From assembly GCF_019063845.1 (NCBI RefSeq), contig NZ_CP077683.1:2232001-2296000 (forward strand): 64,000 bases of DNA, in the 5' to 3' direction. Made by a program: the position numbers and the translations under genes. The notes under the pieces are model-generated. The model saw only the letters and a list, made by a program, of their open reading frames with translations. It did not search any database and was not told the DNA's origin. Source of the DNA: Geomonas subterranea. Lineage in GTDB: Bacteria > Desulfobacterota > Desulfuromonadia > Geobacterales > Geobacteraceae. Shown one piece after another: positions 28,101-36,446 of the stretch (positions within the stretch are counted from its first letter, which is position 1; the number at the start of each line of letters is the position of its first letter).

Positions 28101-28273
28101 TTCCAGAGTTCCACGGCAAAGCCGCCGGCGGTATCGTCGGTGCTGCCGGTGGAGAAGGGAGGAAAATTCTCCTCGCTTCCTACCACGAGCGTTTTCTGAA
28201 GGTGATCGGCGGCCGGTGCCGGTGCAACGGAAGCGATGAGAAGAGAAACGATGAGGATCAGACGTTTGAGCAT
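25106..28273 (-). CDS. Hybrid histidine kinase: SBP_bac_3, PAS, PocR sensor, HisKA/HATPase, receiver
   Basis: A 1055-residue kinase. Order: signal peptide (1-22), family-3 solute-binding domain (about 28-255), TM (about 262-282), PAS (about 300-420), long coiled coil, PocR domain (about 495-660, with Cys-rich HPEACKNCLESD and YRCKNNMWDMVTPI), HisKA (GGVAHDFNNILQV), HATPase (DSGSGMDEE, GTGLGM) and receiver (MILMDMIMPKKNG). PocR domains bind small hydrocarbons or propanediol-like ligands. The protein could integrate a periplasmic and a cytoplasmic signal. ATG 28273 is preferred for its signal peptide; the frame is open to 28336. Confidence 0.88.
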   Translation of the reverse strand: MLKRLILIVSLLIASVAPAPAADHLQKTLVVGSEENFPPFSTGSTDDTAGGFAVELWKEVAQEAGLKYTMRVRPWGELLQEFKEGKVDVLVNIATSEERHRYTDFSVPHVTVNGAIFVRKGDSRISSEADLAGKSIIVFKSDLAHEYAISRGWQKQLVLVNDAREGLTLLASGKHDAMLLSKLAGLQTLRELRIDNVRPLEARAGYAQKFTFGVHKGDSDLLAALNEGLALTKADGDYDKLYQKWFGVYEAKEPTFRDMLKYLLPFVLLVACLAIYFLYRRSREREASEAALRESKLRLDTILDNVGAYIFIKDTQYRYSYANRKVCELFGQPEDQIVGKTDAAFFSPESVREIIVSDRPVLEEGLTVKREETNLAAEGELPRSYWTVKLPLRDEQGAIYGICGISTDITELKHLEDELKKKSVELEEQLEEREIAQESLQEQTALLEEQTAMLEEEIEERRRAEVALKQSEETVRHKLKAILEPEGDVGTLELSDIIDCDMLQSMLEDFYRITGMLGAVLDVSGKVLVAVGWQDICTKFHRVHPEACKNCLESDTVLSRGVPIGTYRLYRCKNNMWDMVTPIEVGGRHVGNVFIGQFFYEDDPPDVELFREQARRYGFDETQYLAALDRVPRFTREAADAGMKFYAELTKMVSTLSFTSIKVSRMLAERIHLEEQLRQSQKMEAVGQLAGGVAHDFNNILQVITGYGNMLMMNDSLSSKEQEWVDHILSSSERAAQLTKGLLAFSRKQVINLEPVDLNEVIENFRKFILRVIGEDIHLKTVTYGDQLIVHADVGQLEQVLINLATNARDSMPKGGLLTIETGLQAVESPFDHESGRAESGSYAVITVSDSGSGMDEETRNRIFEPFYTTKEIGKGTGLGMAIVYGIVKQHSGIINVYSEPGHGTTFRIYLPVQEAGPGDADAKSVQLQAPVGGSETILLAEDDAGVRELVVSVLGQYGYRVIEAVDGQDVVEQFAANREEVAMILMDMIMPKKNGKEAYEEISLLQPGVKVLYSSGYTADFIQNRGVSEEGIELIMKPVQPMELLRKVREILDH

Positions 28274-28383
28274 TCCCGGTCCCTTGGTCGATGTGAAGCT
28301 TGGGATGAACACATTCGCTGTCACAGGAACTGACATAAGCTGCAGTGCGTCAATTAATGAAAGACCAAGATAAGATAACAGAG

Positions 28384-28412
28384 AAAGCGAACTCGTAAAG
28401 TGAGTTCGCTTT
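28384..28412. terminator. Bidirectional hairpin terminator
   Basis: AAAGCGAACTC pairs perfectly with GAGTTCGCTTT over a 7-nt loop, with T/A tracts on both sides. It probably ends transcription from the c-di-GMP gene on the minus strand. Confidence 0.65.
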
Positions 28413-28437
28413 TCCTGATGAGAAATAAGGTGGGTTT

Positions 28438-28640
28438 AGACAGGGATGCAGGGGATAACAGGGATACAAGGGATGAAAGGGATGGGGATGACAGGGATGT
28501 ATGGATAAAGGGGATGCACGTCAAAGCAAAACGATTCTGTTTTACCCCAAAGCGCTTTGCCTTTCATCCCTCTCATCCATTTCATCCCCTTCATCCTTGT
28601 TATTGCTTTCATCCCCTTCATCCTTGTTATCCCTGTTAGT
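28438..28640. repeat. GGGATRA/ATCCC low-complexity inverted block
   Basis: The left half (28,438-28,520) is a run of GGGATGA/GGGATAA-like units; the right half (28,563-28,635) carries the complement, including two direct copies of TTCATCCCCTTCATCCTTG. The block can fold back on itself and overlaps the 3' end of the GGDEF/EAL gene. Confidence 0.65.
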
Positions 28641-31280
28641 GGCTTCTATTCCCTTTCCCCCGAGGTGCGGCGAGGGGCACCCCAGGTGGAAGCCCTGGGC
28701 GTAATCGATGCCGACGCTCCTCACCGCCTCCAGGATCTCCTCCGACTCGATGTACTCGGCGATGGTGCTGATGTTGAACTCCTGTGCGAGGATGGCGAGT
28801 GTTTTCACGAAAGCCATATCCTTGTAGTCGTTCAGCATGTTCCTCACGAAGACCCCCTCGATCTTCACGAAATCGATGGGGAACTGCCGTATGTACTGGA
28901 AGGAGGAGAAGCCCGAACCGAAATCATCGATGGCGAACTTGAACCCCTGGGACTTCAGCTCGTAGACGAATTTCTCCAAAAGCGTCAGGTTTTTCACCGT
29001 TTCCCGCTCGGTAAGCTCGAACACCACCCTGCTGCGGTCGATGCGGTACCTGTCCGCGAGACCGATGATGTTGGGCAGGAACTCGTTGATGATCATCGAC
29101 TTCGGGGACAGGTTCACGAAAAGGTTCCCCTGGTACCCCTGCTCCTCGACCATGGCGAAGGCCTTCTCCAGCAGTATCGCGTCCAGCCTTCCCACGATGC
29201 CAAGACTCTCGGCGGTTTCAATGAAGTCGCCGGCCGCGATCACCTCCCCGTTCATCTCGATGCGGCAGAGCACCTCGCAACACTCAGGCTTGCCCGGTCC
29301 CAGCGAGACGATGGGCTGGAAATACGGCATCACCCTGCGCGCGTCTACCGCCTCCTGCACCATCCTTGCCTTCGCCCCCACCATCCTGAACACCTCGACC
29401 ACGTCCTCGGCGGTCGGGATGCTGACACGGTTTTTCCCTTCCCCTTTGGCCTTGTAGGTCATGTTGTCCGCGAACAGGAAGAGGTCCTTTTCCGTCACCG
29501 CGTGCAGCGGGAACATGGCGAGCCCGATGGATGCAGTGGCCCGCGCCTTGGCCGCGTCCGGCGTGGTGACGTGGAGGTCCTCGGTGATGTTCCGGATCCT
29601 CGCCGCCACCAGCGCGGCCTGCTCCTCGTCCGACTCGGGGAGAAGGATCACGAACTCGTCGCCGCCGTAGCGGGCGAAGATGTCCCCCTTGCGCAGGGCC
29701 TGCTGGACCGCGGTCGCGAAGGCGGCGAGATAGCGGTCGCCGGTGGCGTGCCCCCAGGTGTCGTTTATGTGCTTGAAGTTGTCCAGGTCGATCACGAGCA
29801 GCGCGAAGCTGTAGCCGTGCCGGTCGGCCCGTCCGATCTCGTATGAGATCAGCTCCCAGAACACCCGCTGGTTGAAGAGGTTCGTCAGGGGATCGCGCGT
29901 TGCGTAGTATTCGAGATCCTTCGTGTATTTGTGGATCGCCTTGATGGAGCCGATGACGTTCAAAAGCGTGGTAAGGACGCTGTCGATCACGAGGCACCGG
30001 GTCGAATTCCATGCCGACTCCGACTGGACCCCGATCCCCACCACCCCGCCGATCTGCGGGGAATCGAGGATGAGCGACTTGGTCTGCAACTCCAGGTCCC
30101 CGTGCTCCAGGGCGAGCGGTGTATGGTCGGAGGCGATGTTGTGGATCACCTGCAGGGCCGGGCTCTGCGCCAGGCGGGCGTTTTCGCTGCGAATCTTGCG
30201 CAGCACCTCCTGCTCGACCCGCTTTTTGGTCTCCTCGCTTGGGTGCGAGCGCCAGAATATCTCTATGTCGTAGAGCTCCTCGCCGACCTGGAAGATGCAG
30301 AACAGCATGTAGGCATCCACCACCTGGTTGATCTCGAGGAGGAGGCTCGCCACGTGCTCCTTCCAGTCCCGGATCACCTCCGACGTGATGATGAACTTCT
30401 CCAGCATCTGGATCTCAAGCTCCAGGATCTCCTTGTCCACCGACACAGCCCGTATCTTCTCGACGAGCTTCGAGACCTCCCCGAAGATCCGGTCCAGCTC
30501 CGTGAACCCCGGCGCCACGTTTGAGAACTCCACCCGGGTCAGGTCGCGGATGCTGTTAACCTGGATGACCTTGTCGCCGAGCTCGTTGATGGCGGGGACC
30601 ACCCGCGCGTTCACCAGGCGTGCGATGAACAGGGCCATCAGTACCGGGATGGGCGAAAGCAAGAGGAAGAGGAAAAAGAGTTTCTGCCGGGCCTGCCGCA
30701 GCATCGGCGCGATGTCGTGTCTGACCTTGAGCGCCCCGAGAAGAGTTCCGGTGCGGGCGTTGCCGTGACACTGCAGGCAGTCCTGGGTGGCAAAAAGCGG
30801 GAAGATCGTTTCGATCAGTCGCCCCTCCCTGCGCTCGAGTACCGTGCCGCTTGTGAAGACCTTTTCCACCCCCCGGTCCCGGGGAAGCTCCACCCGTCCG
30901 TAAAGCGCCTCCACCACCGGGGTCCGATACAGTTCCACCGAGTGGCTCCCCAGCATCCCCGACCGGATTGGTGTGTTGTAGATACTAAGGAGTTCCTGCC
31001 GGGTGGTCCCCTTACCCATCAGCAAGGGGATCGAGTGGTGTAACTGCTGCGCCTGGTCGTAAGCGAGTCTCGTTGCCGCGTTTTTAACGGTGTCGAGGTA
31101 AACCAGCGAAGAGATGGCGAGAACGGAAGCGAAGCTGATGAAAGAAACGGTGAGGGATGATGCCAGGATGAACACTCTCAGGGAGAGCCGGAACCGGCCT
31201 GTGGCTTTCACCCGGGGCCCGGAGTTTTCCCGTGACACATGTTCCGACTTGTCTACGCTGATGCAGTTTGTATTTTCCAC
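28542..31280 (-). CDS. Membrane c-di-GMP enzyme with heme-binding periplasmic domain (GGDEF + EAL)
   Basis: A 912-residue protein. Two TM helices (about 34-60 and 198-222) bracket a periplasmic domain with a c-type heme motif CLQCH (about 167-171). A HAMP-like region and a PAS/GAF-like segment lead to GGDEF (motif GGDEF near 540, apparently active) and EAL (EVL variant of the EAL triad, with FELTERE and IDDFGSGFSSF intact, about 655-895). It may sense redox state or a gas at the heme and alter c-di-GMP. The last 40 residues (KDEGDESNNKDEGDE...) come from the simple-sequence block and look like an acquired tail. Start is GTG 31280 without a clear ribosome site, so it could be elsewhere. Confidence 0.85.
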   Translation of the reverse strand: MENTNCISVDKSEHVSRENSGPRVKATGRFRLSLRVFILASSLTVSFISFASVLAISSLVYLDTVKNAATRLAYDQAQQLHHSIPLLMGKGTTRQELLSIYNTPIRSGMLGSHSVELYRTPVVEALYGRVELPRDRGVEKVFTSGTVLERREGRLIETIFPLFATQDCLQCHGNARTGTLLGALKVRHDIAPMLRQARQKLFFLFLLLSPIPVLMALFIARLVNARVVPAINELGDKVIQVNSIRDLTRVEFSNVAPGFTELDRIFGEVSKLVEKIRAVSVDKEILELEIQMLEKFIITSEVIRDWKEHVASLLLEINQVVDAYMLFCIFQVGEELYDIEIFWRSHPSEETKKRVEQEVLRKIRSENARLAQSPALQVIHNIASDHTPLALEHGDLELQTKSLILDSPQIGGVVGIGVQSESAWNSTRCLVIDSVLTTLLNVIGSIKAIHKYTKDLEYYATRDPLTNLFNQRVFWELISYEIGRADRHGYSFALLVIDLDNFKHINDTWGHATGDRYLAAFATAVQQALRKGDIFARYGGDEFVILLPESDEEQAALVAARIRNITEDLHVTTPDAAKARATASIGLAMFPLHAVTEKDLFLFADNMTYKAKGEGKNRVSIPTAEDVVEVFRMVGAKARMVQEAVDARRVMPYFQPIVSLGPGKPECCEVLCRIEMNGEVIAAGDFIETAESLGIVGRLDAILLEKAFAMVEEQGYQGNLFVNLSPKSMIINEFLPNIIGLADRYRIDRSRVVFELTERETVKNLTLLEKFVYELKSQGFKFAIDDFGSGFSSFQYIRQFPIDFVKIEGVFVRNMLNDYKDMAFVKTLAILAQEFNISTIAEYIESEEILEAVRSVGIDYAQGFHLGCPSPHLGGKGIEATNRDNKDEGDESNNKDEGDEMDERDERQSALG

Positions 31281-31515
31281 TTCAAATAGGACCTTTTTTG
31301 TCTTTTTAGAAAGTGAAAGGTTTATATCACGCGCATCATCTCATAGCAAGAAATTCCTATATTCATGAATCATGTTAAGGCGATATCAGTTGATTCTGAG
31401 TGATTTCATCGAACTCCGGGAGGTTTTGGACGGCATTTATATGCAAATCGCCGCACCTCCCCCGGCGTCCCCCGCTTTGCGAAGGTTCTTCCGAAGACCG
31501 GGTACGCATCGATTT

Positions 31516-31664
31516 GTTTGCCCGCGAAGTGCAGCAGTAGCACTCACGTCCCCCCCTTTGCGAAGGGGGACAGGGGGGATTTGCCTTGCGGCAATGCAAG
31601 CAAGGCGATGCACGACACCCCGCGCCCCCCCTGTGCGAAGGGGGGACAGGGAGGATTTGCCTTT
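31516..31664. repeat. Two copies of the CCCCCCTTTGCGAAGGGG repeat
   Basis: Copies at about 31,550-31,590 and 31,623-31,664 share CCCCCCTTTGCGAAGGGGG-ACAGGGGGGATTTGCCTT. The palindromic core can form a hairpin. Related copies occur at 33,544-33,585 and 35,535-35,575. Nothing else is seen in 31,281-31,667 apart from promoter-like A/T-rich sequence near 31,300-31,370. Confidence 0.7.
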
Positions 31665-31667
31665 GTT

Positions 31668-32162
31668 TCAAGGCACTTTCACCAACTTTGTAAAGAGATA
31701 GTCATTCCCCGCCACCGGCGTATGACACCCGAAGCACTCTGCGACGAAGCTGCTGTCCTTGCCGTAAGGCTGCAACTGGTTGCCGACGAAACGTGCGAAG
31801 CCCCATCCTCCCGTGTCCTTGTATTTCCTGGCGTCCTTCACCATGAACTCCACCTGCACGAACGCCCCCGGTTCGCTCGCCACCGGAAACGACGGGTGTT
31901 TCTCCGCCTTCCAGGCGACCTTCGCAAGAACGCTGCCGTCCGGAAGCGGTTTGGTTCCGGCACGCAAGGCCGCAACCGCAGTGTCGTTTCCGGTGATGAT
32001 CCGGATCTGCCCCTTGTCCTCGCGGTAGGAGGGGGCGATCACTTTCCAGGACAGGTAGTCCGAATACAGGGCGATGCCGTTGGGAGCGACCGGCCGGTCT
32101 GCAGCGGCCACCGAACCGGCTACCGACAGTGCTGCGACACAGGCAAGAAACTTTTTCCTCAT
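31668..32162 (-). CDS. Cytochrome P460-family protein
   Basis: The 164-residue precursor has a signal peptide (MRKKFLACVAALSVAGSVAA) and a c-type heme site CFGCH near residue 148. The block LSWKVIAPSYREDKGQIRIITGNDTAVAAL and the C-terminal heme placement are typical of cytochrome P460 proteins, which oxidise hydroxylamine or detoxify reactive nitrogen. A P460 crosslink Lys cannot be assigned by eye. AAGGAGG lies 5 nt before ATG 32162. Confidence 0.85.
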   Translation of the reverse strand: MRKKFLACVAALSVAGSVAAADRPVAPNGIALYSDYLSWKVIAPSYREDKGQIRIITGNDTAVAALRAGTKPLPDGSVLAKVAWKAEKHPSFPVASEPGAFVQVEFMVKDARKYKDTGGWGFARFVGNQLQPYGKDSSFVAECFGCHTPVAGNDYLFTKLVKVP

Positions 32163-32527
32163 AGCGTCCTCCTTCATGCAAGATGATCTGAGTGCACCTG
32201 ACACAGGAGATCAGTTGGGCCGGACCCGGCAGACACAGTCGACCTGGAAACAATAGCAAAGAGAACGAATACGTAAAGGAGCTGGGTTTCTAAATCATCG
32301 CGCATACGGCATAACGCCCACGACATATCAGGAAGCGAAGCCACGCACATGCATGAGAAATCTGGAGTTCCTTTGGGCATGTCTTTGCGCCTTTGCGTTG
32401 AGCCTTTGACTGTCACGCAGTTGTGGCCCGCTCGGAACTTGAGCGTTATTACCGGCAAAATGCTAAAATAAAAGGAAGCATTCGCACCTGAAGTCATTGC
32501 AGTTGGATTACAAGGGGGATGAAGACC

Positions 32528-33445
32528 ATGAAGACGACCACTTGTGCACAACTGAAGGAACTGCTCGCCTCCGGCGCCCTCGTCATCGACGTCATGACGC
32601 CCGAGGATTACGCGGCCTGCCATGTGGCAGGCGCACATAACGCCTGCATCTACGAGATGGTATTCCTGGACCGCATCGCGGAACTGGTCCCCGAGCGGAA
32701 CACCGAGCTGATCCTGTACGACGCGACCGGGAGCAGGCTCACCGCCGAGGTGGCGCGGGACCGCTTGATCCAGGCGGGATATCACAATGTTTCCGTGTTG
32801 GAAGGAGGACTCGCCGGTCTGAAAGCGGCCGGCCTTCCCGTCGAGACCGGCATGCAACCCCCTGCCGACGCGGCGGTCGCAGACGGCAGCTACGCCATCG
32901 ACACCGAAAAGAGCACACTGGAGTGGATCGGGCGCAACCTGAACAACCGCCACCACGGTACCGTCGCCGTGCACAGTGGCGAACTGGTCATGCGTGACGG
33001 CAGACTCACTGCCGGGTTCATCGTGCTGGACATGAGCAGCATCGAAAACCGCGACCTGCAGGACCCGTACTGGCGCGATCTCCTGGTCAGGCACCTGAAG
33101 TCCGAAGACTTCTTCGCCGTCGAGCGCTTTCCCACCGCCACGTTCCGGTTCACCCGCTGGGAGCCCGAAAGTACCGAATTTTCCGAGGCGTCCGAAGGGA
33201 CCGTGTTCGGCGAGCTCACCATCAGGGGCGTTACCCGTCACATCGGTTTTCCCGCCGTAGTGGCCCCCCAGCAGGACGGCAGTGTCAAGGCCCATGCCCA
33301 CTTCGACATCGACCGGACCCTTTGGGACGCCGGCTACGGCTCGGGAAAGCTCTTCGAGCGCCTCGGCATGCATCTCGTGCACGACCTGGTCACGCTGGAG
33401 CTGTTCATCCTGGCGGTTAAGAATGATACGGGAGGGAAGGAATAG
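32528..33445 (+). CDS. Rhodanese-like domain fused to YceI domain
   Basis: The 305-residue protein has an N-terminal rhodanese fold (LVIDVMTPEDYAACHVAGAHN, about 5-105). At the active-site loop LILYDATGSR has Asp where the catalytic Cys should be, so sulfur transfer is unlikely. The C-terminal half is a YceI domain (YAIDTEKSTLEWIGRN, FPTATFRFT, VFGELTIRGVTRHI), a lipocalin-like barrel binding isoprenoid lipids, usually periplasmic; here there is no signal peptide. ATG 32528 is 9 nt after AAGGGGG; ATG 32519 is too close. Confidence 0.85.
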   Translation: MKTTTCAQLKELLASGALVIDVMTPEDYAACHVAGAHNACIYEMVFLDRIAELVPERNTELILYDATGSRLTAEVARDRLIQAGYHNVSVLEGGLAGLKAAGLPVETGMQPPADAAVADGSYAIDTEKSTLEWIGRNLNNRHHGTVAVHSGELVMRDGRLTAGFIVLDMSSIENRDLQDPYWRDLLVRHLKSEDFFAVERFPTATFRFTRWEPESTEFSEASEGTVFGELTIRGVTRHIGFPAVVAPQQDGSVKAHAHFDIDRTLWDAGYGSGKLFERLGMHLVHDLVTLELFILAVKNDTGGKE

Positions 33446-33512
33446 CGTAGAGAGCAGTCAGGACGGTTGGAAAGAATTTCAACTGTCTCCGGGACCGGAA
33501 GCCAGTATTGTT

Positions 33513-33585
33513 GTTGCCCGCGAAGCTATGCACGACATCTAACGTCCCCCCCTTTGCGAAGGGGGGACAGGGGGGATTTGCCTTG
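33513..33585. repeat. CCCCCCTTTGCGAAGGGGGG repeat copy
   Basis: Preceded by GCCCGCGAAGCTATGCACGA, also seen (diverged) before the 31,550 copy, then the palindromic core and ACAGGGGGGATTTGCCTT. The full repeat unit is therefore about 70 bp. Confidence 0.65.
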
Positions 33586-33610
33586 GCAAAATCAGCGCAA
33601 TATTGACCTG

Positions 33611-34210
33611 TTACTGCGCGTCACTAGGATCGCTGAACGAGGCATCCGCTTCGTCCCCCCGACCCCCATTGCAGCTGCACAGCTTGCAGCCGCCCGCATC
33701 GGCGCAGGGGCGATGAACCACGTTGTACAGCACGAACAGAAGGGTCCCCATGAACACAGCGGCAAGGAGGTTGGTAACTCCCAGGAGTTCCTCTGCCTGG
33801 AACACGCGCCCCGCTATCGACACCCCGCGCACGTCCGAGGCGGCGGCGGCGAGATTTCCCAGCCCGAAGTAGACGAAAGCGCCGATGGTTACCATCGTGC
33901 AGGCGTTCAATGCCTTGGTCTTCATGTAAAGGCAGGAGAAGACGGCGCGGTGCTCGGCCAGGCAGATGAAGGCACCGGTGGCGATGGAAAAACCGGCGCT
34001 GGGAAGAACGAGGTATTGGACCAGTTCGATGGTTGACTGGTTGAGGACGGCCGCCTCGATCCTTTGGGAAGAGGTCGTGTAGATGTGGAGCAGGTAGAGA
34101 AGAGAGGCACCGCTTCCCGCCAGGATGGCAGACGAAAGCATGTGGGCCTGTTTGAGGGCCGCGCGCATGGCGGTGTACAGTGGCGTGTACAGTGGCAAAG
34201 AACGCATCAT
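33611..34210 (-). CDS. Four-helix membrane protein of unknown function
   Basis: A 199-residue protein with four strongly hydrophobic stretches (about 25-45, 65-90, 100-122, 138-162) and a Cys-rich cytoplasmic tail (CADAGGCKLCSC). No enzyme motif is visible; the layout resembles small bacterial membrane DUFs. The open frame runs far upstream to 35278, but only this part is protein-like, and ATG 34210 has an AAGGA site. A terminator-like hairpin lies upstream. Confidence 0.65.
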   Translation of the reverse strand: MMRSLPLYTPLYTAMRAALKQAHMLSSAILAGSGASLLYLLHIYTTSSQRIEAAVLNQSTIELVQYLVLPSAGFSIATGAFICLAEHRAVFSCLYMKTKALNACTMVTIGAFVYFGLGNLAAAASDVRGVSIAGRVFQAEELLGVTNLLAAVFMGTLLFVLYNVVHRPCADAGGCKLCSCNGGRGDEADASFSDPSDAQ

Positions 34211-34233
34211 GGCATCCTTGAATGCCGTCGACC

Positions 34234-34856
34234 TCACTCCGCGTCTCGACGGCTGCAAAACCGCAGGCCCGATCGGGGCCCCATGGACTTCGATTCGTCG
34301 CGTACGGGAATTGCCTGGATGCGTCGGAAGGTGCAGGTTCCCTCTCGCCCTGCCGAAAGCGTATACACTATTACCTCTAATAAGTAAACAACAAAGGCTC
34401 CGAGCCGGGAGGTGCAAATCCCGGCCGGAGCCTTTGACGCTTTTGCAGCGGCCGCCCTTCCATGTCTTCTCTTCTTTAGCGTGGGCGGCGGCCGGGAGCA
34501 CTCCTTCCAGGGGTGCCATTCCGGTGATTTTCTGAATTGAGAGGAAGACTGTCCGAACATCTGCTTGAAGACGCGGGAGAAGGCCTCGGGACTCTCGAAG
34601 CCAGCATCTAGGGCGATATCGATGATCCGCTCCTCGCGTCTGTAGCAGAGCCGGTACGAGGCGTGCTTCAGCCGCATCTGCCGGATGAAGGCGAAGACCC
34701 CCATCCCGGTGTAGAGCGTGAACTGCCGGTGGAAGTGGAATTTCGAGAAATGCGCCACCCGGCTCAGTCCCTCGGCCGTCAACGGCTCGTCCAGTGCCGC
34801 TCGATGTACCGAATGACCCTGTCGAAGCGTTGCGCGTATGCCTGTGCCTTGTCCAT
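34234..34856 (-). pseudogene. AraC-family regulator, frameshifted and truncated
   Basis: ATG 34856 starts an AraC-type sequence (MDKAQAYAQRFDRVIRYIERH) that stops at once. One extra base in CACTGG restores LDEPLTAEGLSRVAHFSKFHFHRQF and the double helix-turn-helix (DIALDAGFESPEAFSRVFKQMFGQS). After about 110 residues the frame runs into a terminator hairpin and non-protein-like sequence, so the GyrI-like effector domain normal for this subfamily is missing. The gene is broken at its 3' end even if the frameshift is a sequencing error. Confidence 0.65.
34393..34435. terminator. Bidirectional terminator hairpin inside the AraC remnant
   Basis: AAAGGCTCCG...GCCGGGA pairs with TCCCGGC...CGGAGCCTTT (one bulged A, 8-nt loop). 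Confidence 0.75.
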
Positions 34857-34948
34857 GTGCCTACCGTCCCCTCTCGATTCGCAGGTGATCCTACCCGGAG
34901 AGTCGGAGAGAAATCCTGACCGGAATTGCTCAATGCGGCGAATATAGC

Positions 34949-35450
34949 ACTCGTCGCTTCTTTTTGGCGCGCGAACTTCAATTTCCGGGTTTCAAAAGGG
35001 AATTTGAGGAGATGTGCGCGACTTTTGGAAGATGAAACGTCGCGGCGGAGCGTTGTCGCATTTTTTTGGTGCGAGAACTTCGATTTTAATGTTCCAAAAA
35101 ATATTTTTGGAAGTTGTGCACGGCTTTTTGAAGTTAAAACGCCGCAACCGAGAGCTGTCGCGTTTTTTTCGTGCGAGAACTTCGATTTTAATGTTCTAGA
35201 AAATATTTTTGGTAGTTGTGCACGATTTTTTGAAGTTGAAACGCCGCGCCCGAGCGTTGTCGCATTTTTTTTGTGCAAGAACTTCGATTTTAATGTTCTA
35301 GAAAATATTTTTGGAAGTTGTGCACGATTTTTTGAAGTTGAAACGCCACGCCCGAGAGTTGTCGCTTTTTTTTTTGTGCGAGAACTTCGATTTTAATGTC
35401 TTGAAGAATATTTTGTGAAGCTATGCACGACTTTTCGAAGTGGAAACCGG
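34949..35450. repeat. 102-bp tandem repeat array, about five copies
   Basis: The unit, anchored on GAACTTCGATTTTAATGTT, recurs with aligned positions at 34974, 35076, 35178, 35280 and 35383: periods of 102, 102, 102 and 103 bp. The first copy is diverged and the last incomplete. Each unit also has AAGTTGTGCACGA, TTTTGAAGTT and a variable T tract. Because 102 bp is 34 codons, frames stay open on both strands: a plus frame (34926-35396) repeats VVAFF-CENFDFNV and a minus frame repeats KNATTLGRGVSTSKSRAQLP. I do not call either a gene. Confidence 0.85.
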
Positions 35451-35534
35451 GCGATAAACTCGAGGTCCCGTCTTTGCGAAGGAGTCGGAGAACTTGGCCG
35501 CAGTTGGCCAGGAAGTGATGCAGGAGAACTCGAG

Positions 35535-35575
35535 TTCCTCCCTTTGCGAGGGGGGACAAGGGGGATTTGCTTTTT
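35535..35575. repeat. Diverged CCTCCCTTTGCGAGGGGGGA repeat copy
   Basis: A fourth copy of the palindromic G/C repeat, just downstream of the 102-bp array and upstream of the next gene's 3' end. Confidence 0.55.
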
Positions 35576-35640
35576 GGAAGGACAAGCAGCTTCGGTCTGC
35601 CGCAAGCCGGCAGACCGAAGTGGGGAATCGGGAAAGATAA

Positions 35641-36315
35641 TTACAACACGATAATCGAAACTGCCTGTGACCACGGCCCAGGCCCCTCCGGCCCATCGGT
35701 CCTCATCCTGACGTAGTACCTGTTGGCCGGCTCGAGGTTCTTGAGGATGATCTTGGCGCAACTGGCGTGGTGTCCTCCAGGGTTGTACCAGCTCGCCTCA
35801 GAAGTCGGTTCACCTTTACAGAGATTGATCAGGTACGGCCCGCCCCCCCGAACGTGACTGCCCTGGACGAGAATCCATCCCGTTTCCCCTTTCACATGTT
35901 TCACGTCGAGACGGATCTCCACATTTTGCCGGGAGGAGTGCGCCTTGCGGGAACTCTTGTGGGCGGTTTCCTTGGGCGGCAGCTTGATGGTGTGGAGGAT
36001 GCTGGGGTCCCTCCGGTGGATCGCGATGGTCTTCATGTAACTGACCGAGCCCAGGACGTCGAGCTCGCATAATTCCCGCACTCTCTGGCGCTGTTCCCTG
36101 AACAGGACGTCTCCCCTGTCGGCCCCGGCGCTCAGTTCCTTCATGGCCAGCACATGCTCCCTCAACGTCTGCCCGCAACAGACGTGTGTGGGCCGGTTTT
36201 CGTTGTAGAGCGAACTGGCATCCAGTGCATCGGCGAGATCAGTAACGGTGACGAACAACTGGGGGAAAGTCTGCTTTCGGAGATTGGTATCGACTGAATC
36301 GTACTCCTCGACCAT
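35641..36315 (-). CDS. Unknown protein with fibronectin-III-like C-terminus
   Basis: A 224-residue protein without signal peptide. The C-terminal 90 residues (LEPANRYYVRMRTDGPEGPGPWSQAV) have the spacing of a fibronectin type III domain. The N-terminal half is helical and contains THVCCGQTL and many charged residues. CAGGAGG precedes ATG 36315 at normal spacing. Function unknown; fn3 repeats often mediate binding. Confidence 0.7.
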   Translation of the reverse strand: MVEEYDSVDTNLRKQTFPQLFVTVTDLADALDASSLYNENRPTHVCCGQTLREHVLAMKELSAGADRGDVLFREQRQRVRELCELDVLGSVSYMKTIAIHRRDPSILHTIKLPPKETAHKSSRKAHSSRQNVEIRLDVKHVKGETGWILVQGSHVRGGGPYLINLCKGEPTSEASWYNPGGHHASCAKIILKNLEPANRYYVRMRTDGPEGPGPWSQAVSIIVL

Positions 36316-36446
36316 AGTAGCCTCCTGAACAAAAAATTAGTTTTGTCCAATATAGCAAAGGCTGTAACCTCGTCAAGCGCCGAAAATTCTTTCCTCATCA
36401 TCCGGCCTCCCGCGCTCCGGGCGGGAGGGGGAGGCTCATGAACATG

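Noticed and set aside
33611..35278. A 555-codon minus-strand gene including the membrane protein
   Set aside because: The upstream two thirds are made from the tandem array and AraC remnant; only the last 200 codons look like a protein.
34926..35396. A repeat protein encoded by the 102-bp array, or a CRISPR array
   Set aside because: Units are joined directly without spacers, so it is not CRISPR. Both strands are open because the period is a multiple of three, and no ribosome site or known repeat family supports a gene.
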